A stretch of DNA of 45,616 nucleotides, from positions 1 to 45,616 of the forward strand of contig JAIXZA010000046.1 of the NCBI GenBank assembly GCA_027489965.1, given 5' to 3'. This DNA comes from Verrucomicrobiaceae bacterium. Lineage in GTDB: Bacteria; Verrucomicrobiota; Verrucomicrobiia; Verrucomicrobiales; Verrucomicrobiaceae. A model generated the notes under the pieces. That model was not told the DNA's origin, ran no database searches, and saw nothing but the letters and a program-made list of their open reading frames with translations. The translations under genes were made by a program, and so were the position numbers. Shown one piece after another: positions 7,401 to 13,632 of this stretch (position 1 is the first letter of the stretch; each line of letters starts with the position of its first letter).

Positions 7401-8562
7401 GTGCATTTTTTTGCTGGGAAAGCCAGAGATCATGGCCACGCATGATGCTGCGCTGTGAGCTGCGTAGATCATCGATGACGAGAGACAGCGTGTGCAGGCG
7501 CTCGCGTTTCATGTCGGACTGTTCTAGCGGCAGTACGCTGCTGAAACCAGTCTCGTAAATCTTGGTGAAGCGCAGGCCGATGAGGCGGATGCTCACGCGA
7601 CGTTCCCAGGCTCGGCTGAGCATGGCCTGCAGGAGTGGATAGAGGTCGTGCTCAAGATCTGTGGGCTCATCGAGACTGCTGGAGCGCGTGACTTCGTCCA
7701 TGTCGTTGTAACGCAGACGCAGGGTGATGGTGCGGATGCTTTTCCCATCTTCACGTACGCGGCGCATGAGTGTGTCTGCCATGGCTCGGAGTCGGGCGAT
7801 GATGAAGACGGTGTCGGTGGTATCTTGATTGAAGGTTTCCTGCTCGCCGTAACTCTTCGCCGCAGGTGCATCACAAATGACGGGTCGGAGATCATGACCG
7901 AGCGCGTATTCGTGCAGCGTGGGCGCGCTGCTGCCGACCAGCAGCGAAAGCTCATCCACCGGTGTGCGGGCGATGTGCTCGACCTGTCGCAAGCCAGCGG
8001 TGTTTAGTCTGGCTGCCAGCTGCGGTCCGACGAGTGGCAGCCATTTGTTTTCTAAAGGCCAGAGAAAGCCCTGCTCGTGCCCTGGAGCCACTTCGATAAA
8101 ACAGTGGGGTTTACGCAGCTTGCTGGCGATTTGGGAGATGAGCTTGTTGGCGCCGACACCGACTGAAACGGAGAGTTTGAGGCTCTGAGCGATGGCTTTT
8201 TGCATCTTCGCGGCGGCGTCGCAGGCCTTGGTTTGCCGTGCGCCATGAAGATCGAGGTAGCATTCATCAATGGAGGCCAATTCGACGATAGGCGTGAAGT
8301 CATAGGCATACGAAAACATGAGGTGCGAGAAGCGCTCGTATTTATCGAAGTCGCACTGCAACACGATCAGGCTGGGACAAAGCTTGCGTGCTCGAGCGGT
8401 GGGCATGGGCGTGTAGATGCCCATTTTTCGTGCCTCATAGCTAGCAGAGGCGATGATGCCACGCCGCTCACCACCGACGGCGATGGGACGACCGCGCAGC
8501 TTGGGGTCAGCCGCTTGCTCGACGGAGGCAAAGAATGCATCCGCATCGAAGTGCAGAATCAT
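4420..8562 (-). CDS. Fusion of Y-family DNA polymerase IV and DnaE-type Pol III alpha
   Basis: One uninterrupted 1380-aa frame carries two polymerases. Residues 1 to about 390 are a DinB/Pol IV-like enzyme with palm acids D6 and D99-E100 (LASIDECYLD), a likely steric-gate Phe at 11, a helix-hairpin-helix thumb (about 180-220) and a little-finger domain (about 240-350). ImuB proteins usually lack these acids, so this half should be active. Residues about 430-545 are a PHP-like domain whose metal ligands are lost (KSCYSFLD; VALMDPNL instead of a TDHGN-type motif). Residues about 560-1270 are the alpha polymerase with LPDIDIDF (D721, D723) and GLIKLDIL (D874), matching the three catalytic Asp of E. 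coli alpha. An OB-fold follows near 1275-1375. An AGGTGA ribosome-binding site (8574-8569) overlaps the umuD-like stop, 6 nt from the ATG, so translation is coupled. The likely role is SOS translesion synthesis. Confidence 0.9.
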   Translation of the reverse strand: MILHFDADAFFASVEQAADPKLRGRPIAVGGERRGIIASASYEARKMGIYTPMPTARARKLCPSLIVLQCDFDKYERFSHLMFSYAYDFTPIVELASIDECYLDLHGARQTKACDAAAKMQKAIAQSLKLSVSVGVGANKLISQIASKLRKPHCFIEVAPGHEQGFLWPLENKWLPLVGPQLAARLNTAGLRQVEHIARTPVDELSLLVGSSAPTLHEYALGHDLRPVICDAPAAKSYGEQETFNQDTTDTVFIIARLRAMADTLMRRVREDGKSIRTITLRLRYNDMDEVTRSSSLDEPTDLEHDLYPLLQAMLSRAWERRVSIRLIGLRFTKIYETGFSSVLPLEQSDMKRERLHTLSLVIDDLRSSQRSIMRGHDLWLSQQKNAPRQTLPKPKLVTEPTTSITNRVLRVRPGESQILMRRSISKTAPALNVKSCYSFLDSTLTIPAIIAAAVEHDITTVALMDPNLHAAVPFFQAATAAGIKPIIGAELNHDQKSLLAYVQNQTGYANLCHLLSAPKITLPMLHEHQSGLILVPASSQPEIRYHKPQDKVFFDILQSMKNLTLLHEKHPQKRSGDFSFKPSSPARDITENCEFAFDFKTLRFPRYTPADGATPAAMLYRLAHDGLRNRYGAKAKQHEPQLREELSIIAEVGYEEYFLTVWHLLQECAALGIGWITRGSAADSLVCYALGISNVCPIRFELYFKRFLNRDRMALQKLPDIDIDFAHDRKDDVVRLLLDRYGPDHAAIVGGFNTFQARSAFGDVAKVLGVAENEIRRLTEHMPWTDARHAADAVALSRECDHSAWQEEPLRTALLMAGMLDDFPRYAKMHPCGVVLSRDPIRSLTPTFISGKGWPTTHFDMDAVEDVGLIKLDILAQGGLAVLRDTQSVVPSLNLHSLEVGNTGGTENPPRQSIIEPWSDPGVWNMIATGNARGVHHIESPAMTSLACMADVRDIDRLVAIVSVIRPGAANGLKKAQFARRAQGLEKVEYTHESLSGVLRSTFGVVAYEEHILQICEAFAGLAPGRADVLRRALVKQDMKKVAEIRLEFIAAARARLHDETIIEKVWHLVAGFQGYAFCRAHSTAYAVEAYQGAYAKHYHPAEFMAAVLSNGKGFYSALVYTLECRRLGIGFLSPDVNAFTAAFRVENGSIRVPLRCIKDLSEATLARWRQNHAPFTSIRDFISQVRPEAHEALNLIRCGAFDSLGDTRTEQFWHCLHSARDVGHGDDWLFRDNVEKTIRAQFRQEPTDLQKLQDETELLGYTVSGHPLDLHPQIDWRTYCPIADLHRYPNQTVTVCGLIIVSRHHMQQNGQPMKFISICDYTGIVECEIFAAAYRSYGINTVRYPVVQVTAQVKPFDNYQGFTLEVRRIERTRSVKER

Positions 8563-8568
8563 GATGCA

Positions 8569-9021
8569 TCACCTTTCTGAAAGCCGCAGTAGGGCGATGA
8601 GCACGCCCTGGATGACCAGTTCGCGAGCTGGGATGAGGTCTGGATACTTCGGGTTCGAGGCGCGTAGGTAGGGGGCGCCGTTTTGTAAAACAAAGCGCTT
8701 CAGTGTCGTCTCGCCATCGATCAGCGCAGCTACGATGTCGCCATGCTTCGCCTCGCGGAACTCCATGATGACAATATCGCCCTCAAGAATCGCCGCGTTG
8801 CGCATGGAATCGCCACGGACCTTCAGCGCAAAGGTGCGGGCATTTTTCGGCAGACGCAGGGTGGTGGGATCAATGTCGATGCAGCCATCCATCCGGCTTT
8901 CTCCTGCCTCGGGCTTTCCTGCGATGATGCTGCCGAGCAGCGGAATCTGATGTCGCAGCCAGGACCGTGTCTGAGAGAGCCAGAGGAGTTGCAGCAGGTG
9001 TTTTTGGCGGTGTGAGAGCAT
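8569..9021 (-). CDS. UmuD-like self-cleaving protein (LexA without its DNA-binding domain)
   Basis: The product is 150 aa from the ATG at 9021. A TTG at 9042 would extend it by 7 residues, but it lies inside the operator and upstream of the predicted transcription start. The S24/LexA catalytic domain is complete: cleavage dyad A34-G35 (SIIAGKP), nucleophile S72 (VRGDSMRN) and general base K108 (TTLKRF). Only about 30 residues precede the cleavage region (MLSHRQKHLLQLLW...), too few for the winged helix of LexA, although the first residues echo a LexA N-terminus. The length resembles UmuD (139 aa in E. coli), whose RecA-stimulated cleavage activates Pol V. It lies 6 bp before the Pol IV::DnaE gene, so it probably regulates that polymerase. 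It is unlikely to be the repressor for the adjacent LexA box, since it lacks a DNA-binding domain. Confidence 0.85.
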   Translation of the reverse strand: MLSHRQKHLLQLLWLSQTRSWLRHQIPLLGSIIAGKPEAGESRMDGCIDIDPTTLRLPKNARTFALKVRGDSMRNAAILEGDIVIMEFREAKHGDIVAALIDGETTLKRFVLQNGAPYLRASNPKYPDLIPARELVIQGVLIALLRLSER

Positions 9022-9028
9022 GCCTGAC

Positions 9029-9056
9029 TGAATACTGTTCAATCGAACAAATTCAA
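9029..9056 (-). promoter_or_regulatory. Promoter of umuD-like and polymerase-fusion genes
   Basis: Read on the minus strand: TTGAAT (9056-9051) as -35, a 16-nt spacer, and TATTCA (9034-9029) as -10. The spacer contains the LexA box. A start about 7 nt downstream would fall at about 9022, directly on the ATG at 9021. No ribosome-binding site precedes that ATG, so the mRNA may be leaderless. The hexamers are weak matches (4/6 and 3/6); the support comes from their spacing around the operator. Confidence 0.5.
9036..9049. promoter_or_regulatory. LexA operator (SOS box)
   Basis: TGTTC-AATC-GAACA is a perfect 14-bp palindrome of the form TGTTC-N4-GAACA, which I recall as the experimentally defined LexA motif of Verrucomicrobia. 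It lies 14 bp upstream of the umuD-like ATG at 9021, overlaps the last codons and stop of the upstream yedK-like gene, and sits in the promoter spacer where a repressor would block RNA polymerase. It should place the UmuD-like protein and the polymerase fusion under DNA-damage control. I found no second copy of the box in the window. Confidence 0.85.
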
Positions 9057-9836
9057 GTGCGGCATGTCATCTATTTCACTTTTCACGGGTGCATCACCGT
9101 CTTGCGGCACGGGAGGGGCGATGGGGTGGAGGACTTCTTCGGTTTTGTTTCGGGATTGATTGGCGGCTGTGGAGACGCGGTAGGCCTCTAGGTGCTGGCT
9201 TTCGTAGGGATGAAAGAGCGCGCGGAGGTGGTCTGCGTTCAGGCTTGGTTGTAGCCATGTGAGGGCGGCTTCACCTTCGAGAATAAGTGGGCTACGGTCA
9301 TGAAATTTGGCCATGTAGCGCCCAGGTGCTGTGGTGACGACGCTCATGGAGGTAAACATAGGTCCTTTAGCTTCGTCTGCTGGATCTAGGCTCTGCCATT
9401 CATCCCAAATCCCAGCGAGTAGGACGGGTCCGTGATCGGAACGATGGATGAAGTAAGGCCTTTGACTGTCTGGCCACTCATGCCAGCCACTGACCGGAAT
9501 GAGGCAACGGCGTTTGAGGATTGGGCCGCGAAAGGAGGCCAAATCAAAGATGGACTCGCACCGCGCATTGAAAGTATGGACGAATTTTTTTGCCACGTCT
9601 GCTTTGTTACCCTTAGCCCAATTTGGCACTAGGCCAAAGCGCATCCGTACTAAGCCGAGTTCGTTGCCTTGTAGTGTCAGTGCGTCTGCGTAATCGGTGG
9701 GGCAGATGTTATTGAGGATGGTTGATTCTGCCTTTTGATCTTCCTTGGCTTTGGGTTTTCGTCTTTCAATGCGCAGGGCCTTTCCAGCAATGGAGAGAGC
9801 TGGAATTTTGGCGAATTGGTTCAGGCGACCGCACAT
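9039..9836 (-). CDS. yedK: SOS response-associated peptidase / abasic-site crosslinker (YedK/HMCES family)
   Basis: The product is 265 aa starting MCGRLNQF; after Met removal C2 is the N-terminal residue that forms a thiazolidine crosslink with abasic sites in single-stranded DNA (family knowledge for YedK and HMCES). The other active-site positions are visible: the Asn in FNARCES, the Glu in GWHEWPD (usually GFYEW) and the His in FHDRSPLIL. The length is slightly above the usual 220-230 aa because of an insert around residues 28-45 rich in Lys and Glu. The stop at 9039 overlaps the LexA box of the next two genes, so it is the first gene of a three-gene minus-strand unit, though the box itself lies downstream of it. 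The family often neighbours translesion polymerase genes, which supports a joint role in tolerating damaged DNA. Confidence 0.92.
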   Translation of the reverse strand: MCGRLNQFAKIPALSIAGKALRIERRKPKAKEDQKAESTILNNICPTDYADALTLQGNELGLVRMRFGLVPNWAKGNKADVAKKFVHTFNARCESIFDLASFRGPILKRRCLIPVSGWHEWPDSQRPYFIHRSDHGPVLLAGIWDEWQSLDPADEAKGPMFTSMSVVTTAPGRYMAKFHDRSPLILEGEAALTWLQPSLNADHLRALFHPYESQHLEAYRVSTAANQSRNKTEEVLHPIAPPVPQDGDAPVKSEIDDMPHLNLFD

Positions 9837-9850
9837 GAGTCCTAGAAAAC

Positions 9851-9863
9851 GGATGATTCATCC
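9851..9863. promoter_or_regulatory. 13-bp palindrome in front of the yedK-like gene
   Basis: GGATGA-T-TCATCC is a perfect inverted repeat ending 15 bp upstream of the yedK-like ATG, in the 145-bp divergent region shared with the plus-strand gene at 9982. The position suits an operator for the minus-strand gene. It is not a LexA box. No regulator can be named, and a 6-bp arm can occur by chance. Confidence 0.3.
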
Positions 9864-9981
9864 ATGTGGCTAGAAATATCTCTCAAAATGCAGACTGAAA
9901 CGACTTTTTCCGTGCGTTCTGTAGGCCCTTGATTATCATCGGCCCGCTTTTCCAGAATAAACCAAAGCATTTTATCTTATC

Positions 9982-11007
9982 ATGAGTACATCCCCCAAAT
10001 TACACAATGCCATGTGGCCAGGTCTCGTCGGTAAAGGCGACGGCGAAGGTCAAGAGCCTGCCATTAGCCTGGAGCGTATGCTCGATCTGACTGCAGCCGC
10101 CAGTGTTGGTGGTCAGAAGTTCGAGGGTATCGACTACTTTTTGTTCCTGCCTCACACGAATCCTGAGGCTAGTGAAAGCGAACTGATGGGCATCGCCGAC
10201 CTGATTGCGAGCAAAGGTTTCTCTGTGGGTTCCTTAGTGGCTCCGGTTTGGCCGGGCACGGTGGGTGATTCGGCGATGGGTGACGATGTTGCCCAGGCTA
10301 AGTTTCTCGATGCCGTGAAGATGGCCTGCCGAATTGCAGGTGTCTTCAACAAGCATGGTGTGCGTAAATATGGTGCGATCCGTGTGGACTCAGCTGAGTT
10401 CGGCATTGCCAAATGGCGTGAAAACCCAAAGGCGAACACGGCGCGTATCGTGGACACCTTCAAGAAGGCGGCAAAGATTGCAGCGGACCATGGCGAGCGT
10501 CTTGCTGCTGAAGGTGAGATCTGCTGGGCGGGCATGCATTCCTGGAAAGACATGTTGGACGTGCTGGAAGGTGTCGGTATGCCAGAGTCTTTTGGTTTCC
10601 AAGCTGACTTGGCCCATACCTATCTTTACACTCTAGGCTACAATGCTCCTGAGCATGCGCTGCTTCAGGAAGGTTATAGCGAGGCTGAATTCTGGGCAGC
10701 TTATGAGAAGATGACGGATGCGCTGCGTCCTTGGACCATCGACTTCCATGTAGCTCAAAACGACGGCACTGTTCATGGTGCTGGCGCGCATGATAAGACC
10801 GGTAAGCACTGCCGTGCGGATGATGTGAATGGTAAGCTGGACATCACCAAAGCCTCTGGCTACTGGCTGAAAGACGCGGCTTCCCGTGGCATTCAGCACA
10901 TCTGCTGGGATGGTTGCATGTTCCCGAACGCTGTACTGGAAACACCTGATACCTGGAACCACATTTTGGAAGCCATGATCAAGGTGCGTACCGCTCACGG
11001 TTGGTAA
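9982..11007 (+). CDS. Sugar isomerase/epimerase, xylose-isomerase-like TIM barrel
   Basis: The product is 341 aa from the ATG at 9982, cytosolic, with no signal peptide. The overall layout is an AP_endonuc_2/xylose-isomerase-like TIM barrel, in which four acidic/His residues bind a divalent metal. Likely ligands are the Glu of [14 protein letters not shown], the Asp of [11 protein letters not shown], the His of [11 protein letters not shown] and the Asp or His of [11 protein letters not shown]. The HVAQNDG...[12 protein letters not shown] segment is highly specific in look and is shared, as I recall, by a conserved Verrucomicrobia/Planctomycete family with no defined substrate. It is monocistronic, with a strong terminator at 11042-11075, and divergent from the SOS operon. 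The exact reaction cannot be read from sequence. Confidence 0.8.
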   Translation: MSTSPKLHNAMWPGLVGKGDGEGQEPAISLERMLDLTAAASVGGQKFEGIDYFLFLPHTNPEASESELMGIADLIASKGFSVGSLVAPVWPGTVGDSAMGDDVAQAKFLDAVKMACRIAGVFNKHGVRKYGAIRVDSAEFGIAKWRENPKANTARIVDTFKKAAKIAADHGERLAAEGEICWAGMHSWKDMLDVLEGVGMPESFGFQADLAHTYLYTLGYNAPEHALLQEGYSEAEFWAAYEKMTDALRPWTIDFHVAQNDGTVHGAGAHDKTGKHCRADDVNGKLDITKASGYWLKDAASRGIQHICWDGCMFPNAVLETPDTWNHILEAMIKVRTAHGW

Positions 11008-11041
11008 GTCGTGAGGCGATACTGAATCGCTGAATTCTGAG

Positions 11042-11075
11042 AAACCCTGCTGGAAAATTAACCAGCAGGGTTTTT
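11042..11075 (+). terminator. Rho-independent terminator of the TIM-barrel gene
   Basis: AAACCCTGCTGG (11042-11053) pairs perfectly with CCAGCAGGGTTT (11062-11073) around an 8-nt loop, and the T-run continues to 11075. The stem is 12 bp, and the terminator lies 35 bp after the stop at 11007. Confidence 0.92.
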
Positions 11076-11149
11076 CTTTGTCATCGGTGATTGATTTGAG
11101 GTCTGAGATGGACACATTCGCCGCCCTTTGCCATCCGTATCTCTCTCTG

Positions 11150-11545
11150 ATGACTGATCTGTCTTTTCACCTCGCTATCCAACAGTCTGTGGACAATGAT
11201 CCACGCTACCATCCTCATGCTTATGAGTTTGTCCGTGATGCGCTGAATGTGGCCGCCAAGTTGTTCTGCGACGGCAAGGAAGATCGGCATGTCACCGGTC
11301 AGCAGGTGCTGGAAGGTGTGCGCTCACATGCACTGGCTGAGTATGGCCCGATGTCCTTCACCATTCTCACTGAATGGGGACTGAACTGTGGAGAAGATAT
11401 TGGCAATATCGTGTACAACCTGATCGGTGTCGGTTACTTCGGTAAAAATGACGGCGACAGCATTGAAGACTTTGCCGGTGGCTTTGAATTTGAGCAGGCT
11501 TTGACAGAGCCGTTTAAGCCCGTCTCACAGCGACTGAAGGTCTAA
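11150..11545 (+). CDS. Minf_1886 family protein
   Basis: The product is about 131 aa from the ATG at 11150. The family signature is clear: NDPRYHPHAYEFVRDAL, then RHVTGQQVLEGVRSHALAEY, GPMSFTILTEWGL, and DGDSIEDFAGGFEFEQAL. This small, soluble family is named after Methylacidiphilum infernorum Minf_1886 and is conserved in the Planctomycetes-Verrucomicrobia-Chlamydiae group and some others, with no established function. Start choice: the frame is open to a TTG at 11078 inside the preceding terminator T-run, which is implausible; ATGs at 11108 and 11150 are possible. I prefer 11150 because the homology begins just after it. The gap to the purA stop is 139 bp and holds a bidirectional hairpin. 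Confidence 0.85.
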   Translation: MTDLSFHLAIQQSVDNDPRYHPHAYEFVRDALNVAAKLFCDGKEDRHVTGQQVLEGVRSHALAEYGPMSFTILTEWGLNCGEDIGNIVYNLIGVGYFGKNDGDSIEDFAGGFEFEQALTEPFKPVSQRLKV

Positions 11546-11620
11546 AAGCGTCCGAGGCCTTGGCGGATCTGAGGATAGGATGAGTTTTTCAAACGTCCTC
11601 ATGCGGAGAAGGGAAGCGCT

Positions 11621-11653
11621 AAAAGCAAAGAGGCAGACCGTGGGTCTGCCTCT
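11621..11653 (-). terminator. Bidirectional terminator between convergent genes
   Basis: AGAGGCAGACC (11629-11639) and GGTCTGCCTCT (11643-11653) form an 11-bp perfect stem with a GTG loop. Read on the minus strand it is followed by TTTGCTTTT (11629 down to 11621), making a good terminator for purA. Read on the plus strand the tail is only TCTTCT, a weaker stop for the Minf_1886 gene. Confidence 0.85.
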
Positions 11654-11684
11654 TCTAAGTATGTGATGGGTGCTACACCGTGTC

Positions 11685-12956
11685 TCAGACAACAAGGGTC
11701 TGGTCACGCGATGGGCCGATGCCGAGAAGGCTGATACGGGCTCCGGTGAGTTCTTCGACGCGCTTGAGGTAGGCTTTGGCTAGATCGGGAAGATCGGCAA
11801 AGTTTTTCATTTGGCTGAGGTCTTGTTTCCAACCTTTGTGGGATTCGTAGATGGGCTCGCAGGCTTCCGTGTCGGCGACGGTGCTTGGCGGATAGTGGAT
11901 GACCTGACCGCGGAGTTTGTAAGCGGTGCAGATCTTGATTTCATCCAGACCATCCAGGCCGTCGAGATTCGTGATGGCGAGTTCGTCAGCACCATTGATC
12001 ATGACTGCATAGCGTACCAGCACGGCATCTAGCCAGCCACAGCGGCGGGCACGACCGGTGGTGGCACCGAATTCACGACCCATGTTATGAAGCATATCAC
12101 CGATGTCTTCATTTTCGGTGATGAAGGGGCCGCTGCCGACACGAGTGGTGTAGGCTTTGCAGACGGCGACGACTTTATCAATCATGCGTGGGGCAACGCC
12201 AGAGCCGGTGCAGGCACCGCCTGAGGTGGTGCTGGAGCTGGTGACAAAGGGATAGGTTCCGTGGTCGATGTCCAGGTAAGTGCCTTGGGCTCCTTCAAAG
12301 AGCAGGCTTTTGCCGGCCTTGATGGCCTCATGGCAGACGACGGCGGTATTGGTGATGTGCGGTGCCAGGATGGCGGCAGCTTCCAGTACTTTGGCGATGG
12401 TTTCTTCGACTGGTACTTCTTCAACGCCAGCAGCGAGGAGCGTCTCATTGTGCATGAGGATGCGGTCACGCAGTTCGTGAGCTAAGATTTCCGGCTGGGT
12501 GAGCAGGATGGTGCGCAGGCCACTGCGATTGACCTTATCAGCATAAGCTGGTCCGATACCGCGACCAGTTGTGCCGATCTTTTTGTCGCCAAGCTTGGCC
12601 TCGCGGGCGCGGTCGAGGCTTTTGTGGTAAGGCATGACTAAATGCGCGCAATCACTGATCCGCAGGTTTTCAGGGGTGATCTTAACCCCCTGTCCGCGAA
12701 GTTTGGCCATTTCTTCCAGTAGGCCGAAGGGATCCAAGACGACGCCGTTGCCGATCACGCAGAGTTTGTCTTCCCAGAGGATGCCGCTGGGGATCAGGTG
12801 AAGGACGTATTTCTGACCGTTATTGATGACGGTATGACCGGCATTGCTGCCACCAGCGGCACGTACGACGAGGTCTGCTTTTTCTGTGATGAAATCGATG
12901 ATTTTACCTTTTCCTTCATCGCCCCATTGGGCACCGACAACTATGGTATTGGACAT
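11685..12956 (-). CDS. purA: Adenylosuccinate synthetase
   Basis: The product is 423 aa from the ATG at 12956 (MSNTIVVGAQWGDEGKGK). The upstream in-frame start at 12980 adds a non-conserved MRRAKNSE and is rejected. It catalyses GTP-dependent joining of IMP and aspartate to adenylosuccinate, the first committed step of AMP synthesis. Family marks present: the P-loop WGDEGKGK with catalytic Asp, catalytic His in GSNAGHTVINNG, the IMP-binding TTGRGIGPAYADK, FEGAQGTYLDIDHGTYPFVT, and the TTGRARRCGWLDAV Arg loop. The length is normal (E. coli 432 aa) and nothing is missing. It follows the FHA gene by 109 bp on the same strand and ends at a good terminator. It is a housekeeping anchor showing the window is chromosomal. 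Confidence 0.98.
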   Translation of the reverse strand: MSNTIVVGAQWGDEGKGKIIDFITEKADLVVRAAGGSNAGHTVINNGQKYVLHLIPSGILWEDKLCVIGNGVVLDPFGLLEEMAKLRGQGVKITPENLRISDCAHLVMPYHKSLDRAREAKLGDKKIGTTGRGIGPAYADKVNRSGLRTILLTQPEILAHELRDRILMHNETLLAAGVEEVPVEETIAKVLEAAAILAPHITNTAVVCHEAIKAGKSLLFEGAQGTYLDIDHGTYPFVTSSSTTSGGACTGSGVAPRMIDKVVAVCKAYTTRVGSGPFITENEDIGDMLHNMGREFGATTGRARRCGWLDAVLVRYAVMINGADELAITNLDGLDGLDEIKICTAYKLRGQVIHYPPSTVADTEACEPIYESHKGWKQDLSQMKNFADLPDLAKAYLKRVEELTGARISLLGIGPSRDQTLVV

Positions 12957-13065
12957 TTCTGAGTTTTTCGCGCGGCGCATTGCCGCTGGTTGAGTTGAGA
13001 CAAATAAAAGTGATCGTCAGCTTATTCTGCTGACTTGCAGATCACGGGTGATTCTGTGACTGAGA

Positions 13066-13575
13066 TTAGGCGGACAAATTCATGAAGGTGTAGATGGCAT
13101 AGCCGCAAGCACCGAGACCGATCAATCCTAGGACATAAAGTGGGCCGTAGCCATGGCTCGGTGGTTTGGTTGCTGCACCAAAGCCTGTGCGGCTGCCTTT
13201 ATCAATCGGGGTAGCTCCATAGCCTGAGCTGGAAACTGTGTGGCTGGGGGCTGCATGATAAGCTTGGGCTTCTTCTTCCTCTTCGGCGTAATCACCGACG
13301 AAAACGCACTCGACGTGGCCGAGGGTAAAGGTGCCTCCGTGAGTAAGCTCAAAGGTTTCCACACGCTCGCCACCAATCTTGGTGCCATTCGTGGAGCCAA
13401 GGTCGGTGAGGACCCAGGCATTGTTGTCGATGTAAACTTCGCCATGATGGCTGGAGACAGAGTCGTGAGCAATAATAAGAGCGTTGTCGTCGGCGCGGCC
13501 GAGGGACATACGCTCTGCGGTGAGTTCGACTTCGCCAGAGAGACCTTCAGGGGTGGTGAATTGGATTTTTGCCAT
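13066..13575 (-). CDS. FHA-domain protein with a C-terminal membrane helix
   Basis: The product is 169 aa from the ATG at 13575 (MAKIQFTTPEGLSGEVEL). The frame is open further upstream, but the family-like strand begins here. Residues about 8-95 form an FHA phosphothreonine-binding domain: SLGRADDNALIIAHDSVSSH (Gly-Arg and Ser-His contacts), then LTDLGSTNGTKIGG. A Glu-rich stretch (DYAEEEEEAQAY) and a Ser/Gly/Pro linker lead to a single hydrophobic helix near residues 145-165 (LYVLGLIGLGACGYAIYTF), so the FHA domain probably faces the cytosol, tethered to the inner membrane by its tail. It lies 57 bp downstream of the dehydrogenase gene on the same strand, so the two may share a transcript, although no functional link is evident. 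No Ser/Thr kinase is present in the window. Confidence 0.9.
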   Translation of the reverse strand: MAKIQFTTPEGLSGEVELTAERMSLGRADDNALIIAHDSVSSHHGEVYIDNNAWVLTDLGSTNGTKIGGERVETFELTHGGTFTLGHVECVFVGDYAEEEEEAQAYHAAPSHTVSSSGYGATPIDKGSRTGFGAATKPPSHGYGPLYVLGLIGLGACGYAIYTFMNLSA

Positions 13576-13632
13576 AGCGTAGATGGATTTAGCAGGGACG
13601 GTGAGACGTGGCAAGACAGAATCCGCGTCGGC

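Noticed and set aside
9022..9042. TTG start seven codons upstream for the UmuD-like gene
   Set aside because: It lies inside the LexA box and upstream of the predicted transcription start; the ATG at 9021 fits better.
9851..9863. GGATGA-T-TCATCC as a second LexA box for the yedK-like gene
   Set aside because: It has no TGTTC/GAACA halves and different spacing, so it was kept only as an unassigned palindrome.
11078..11149. Upstream starts for the Minf_1886 gene (TTG 11078, ATG 11108)
   Set aside because: The TTG sits in the terminator T-run of the preceding gene, and the extra residues precede the conserved family start.
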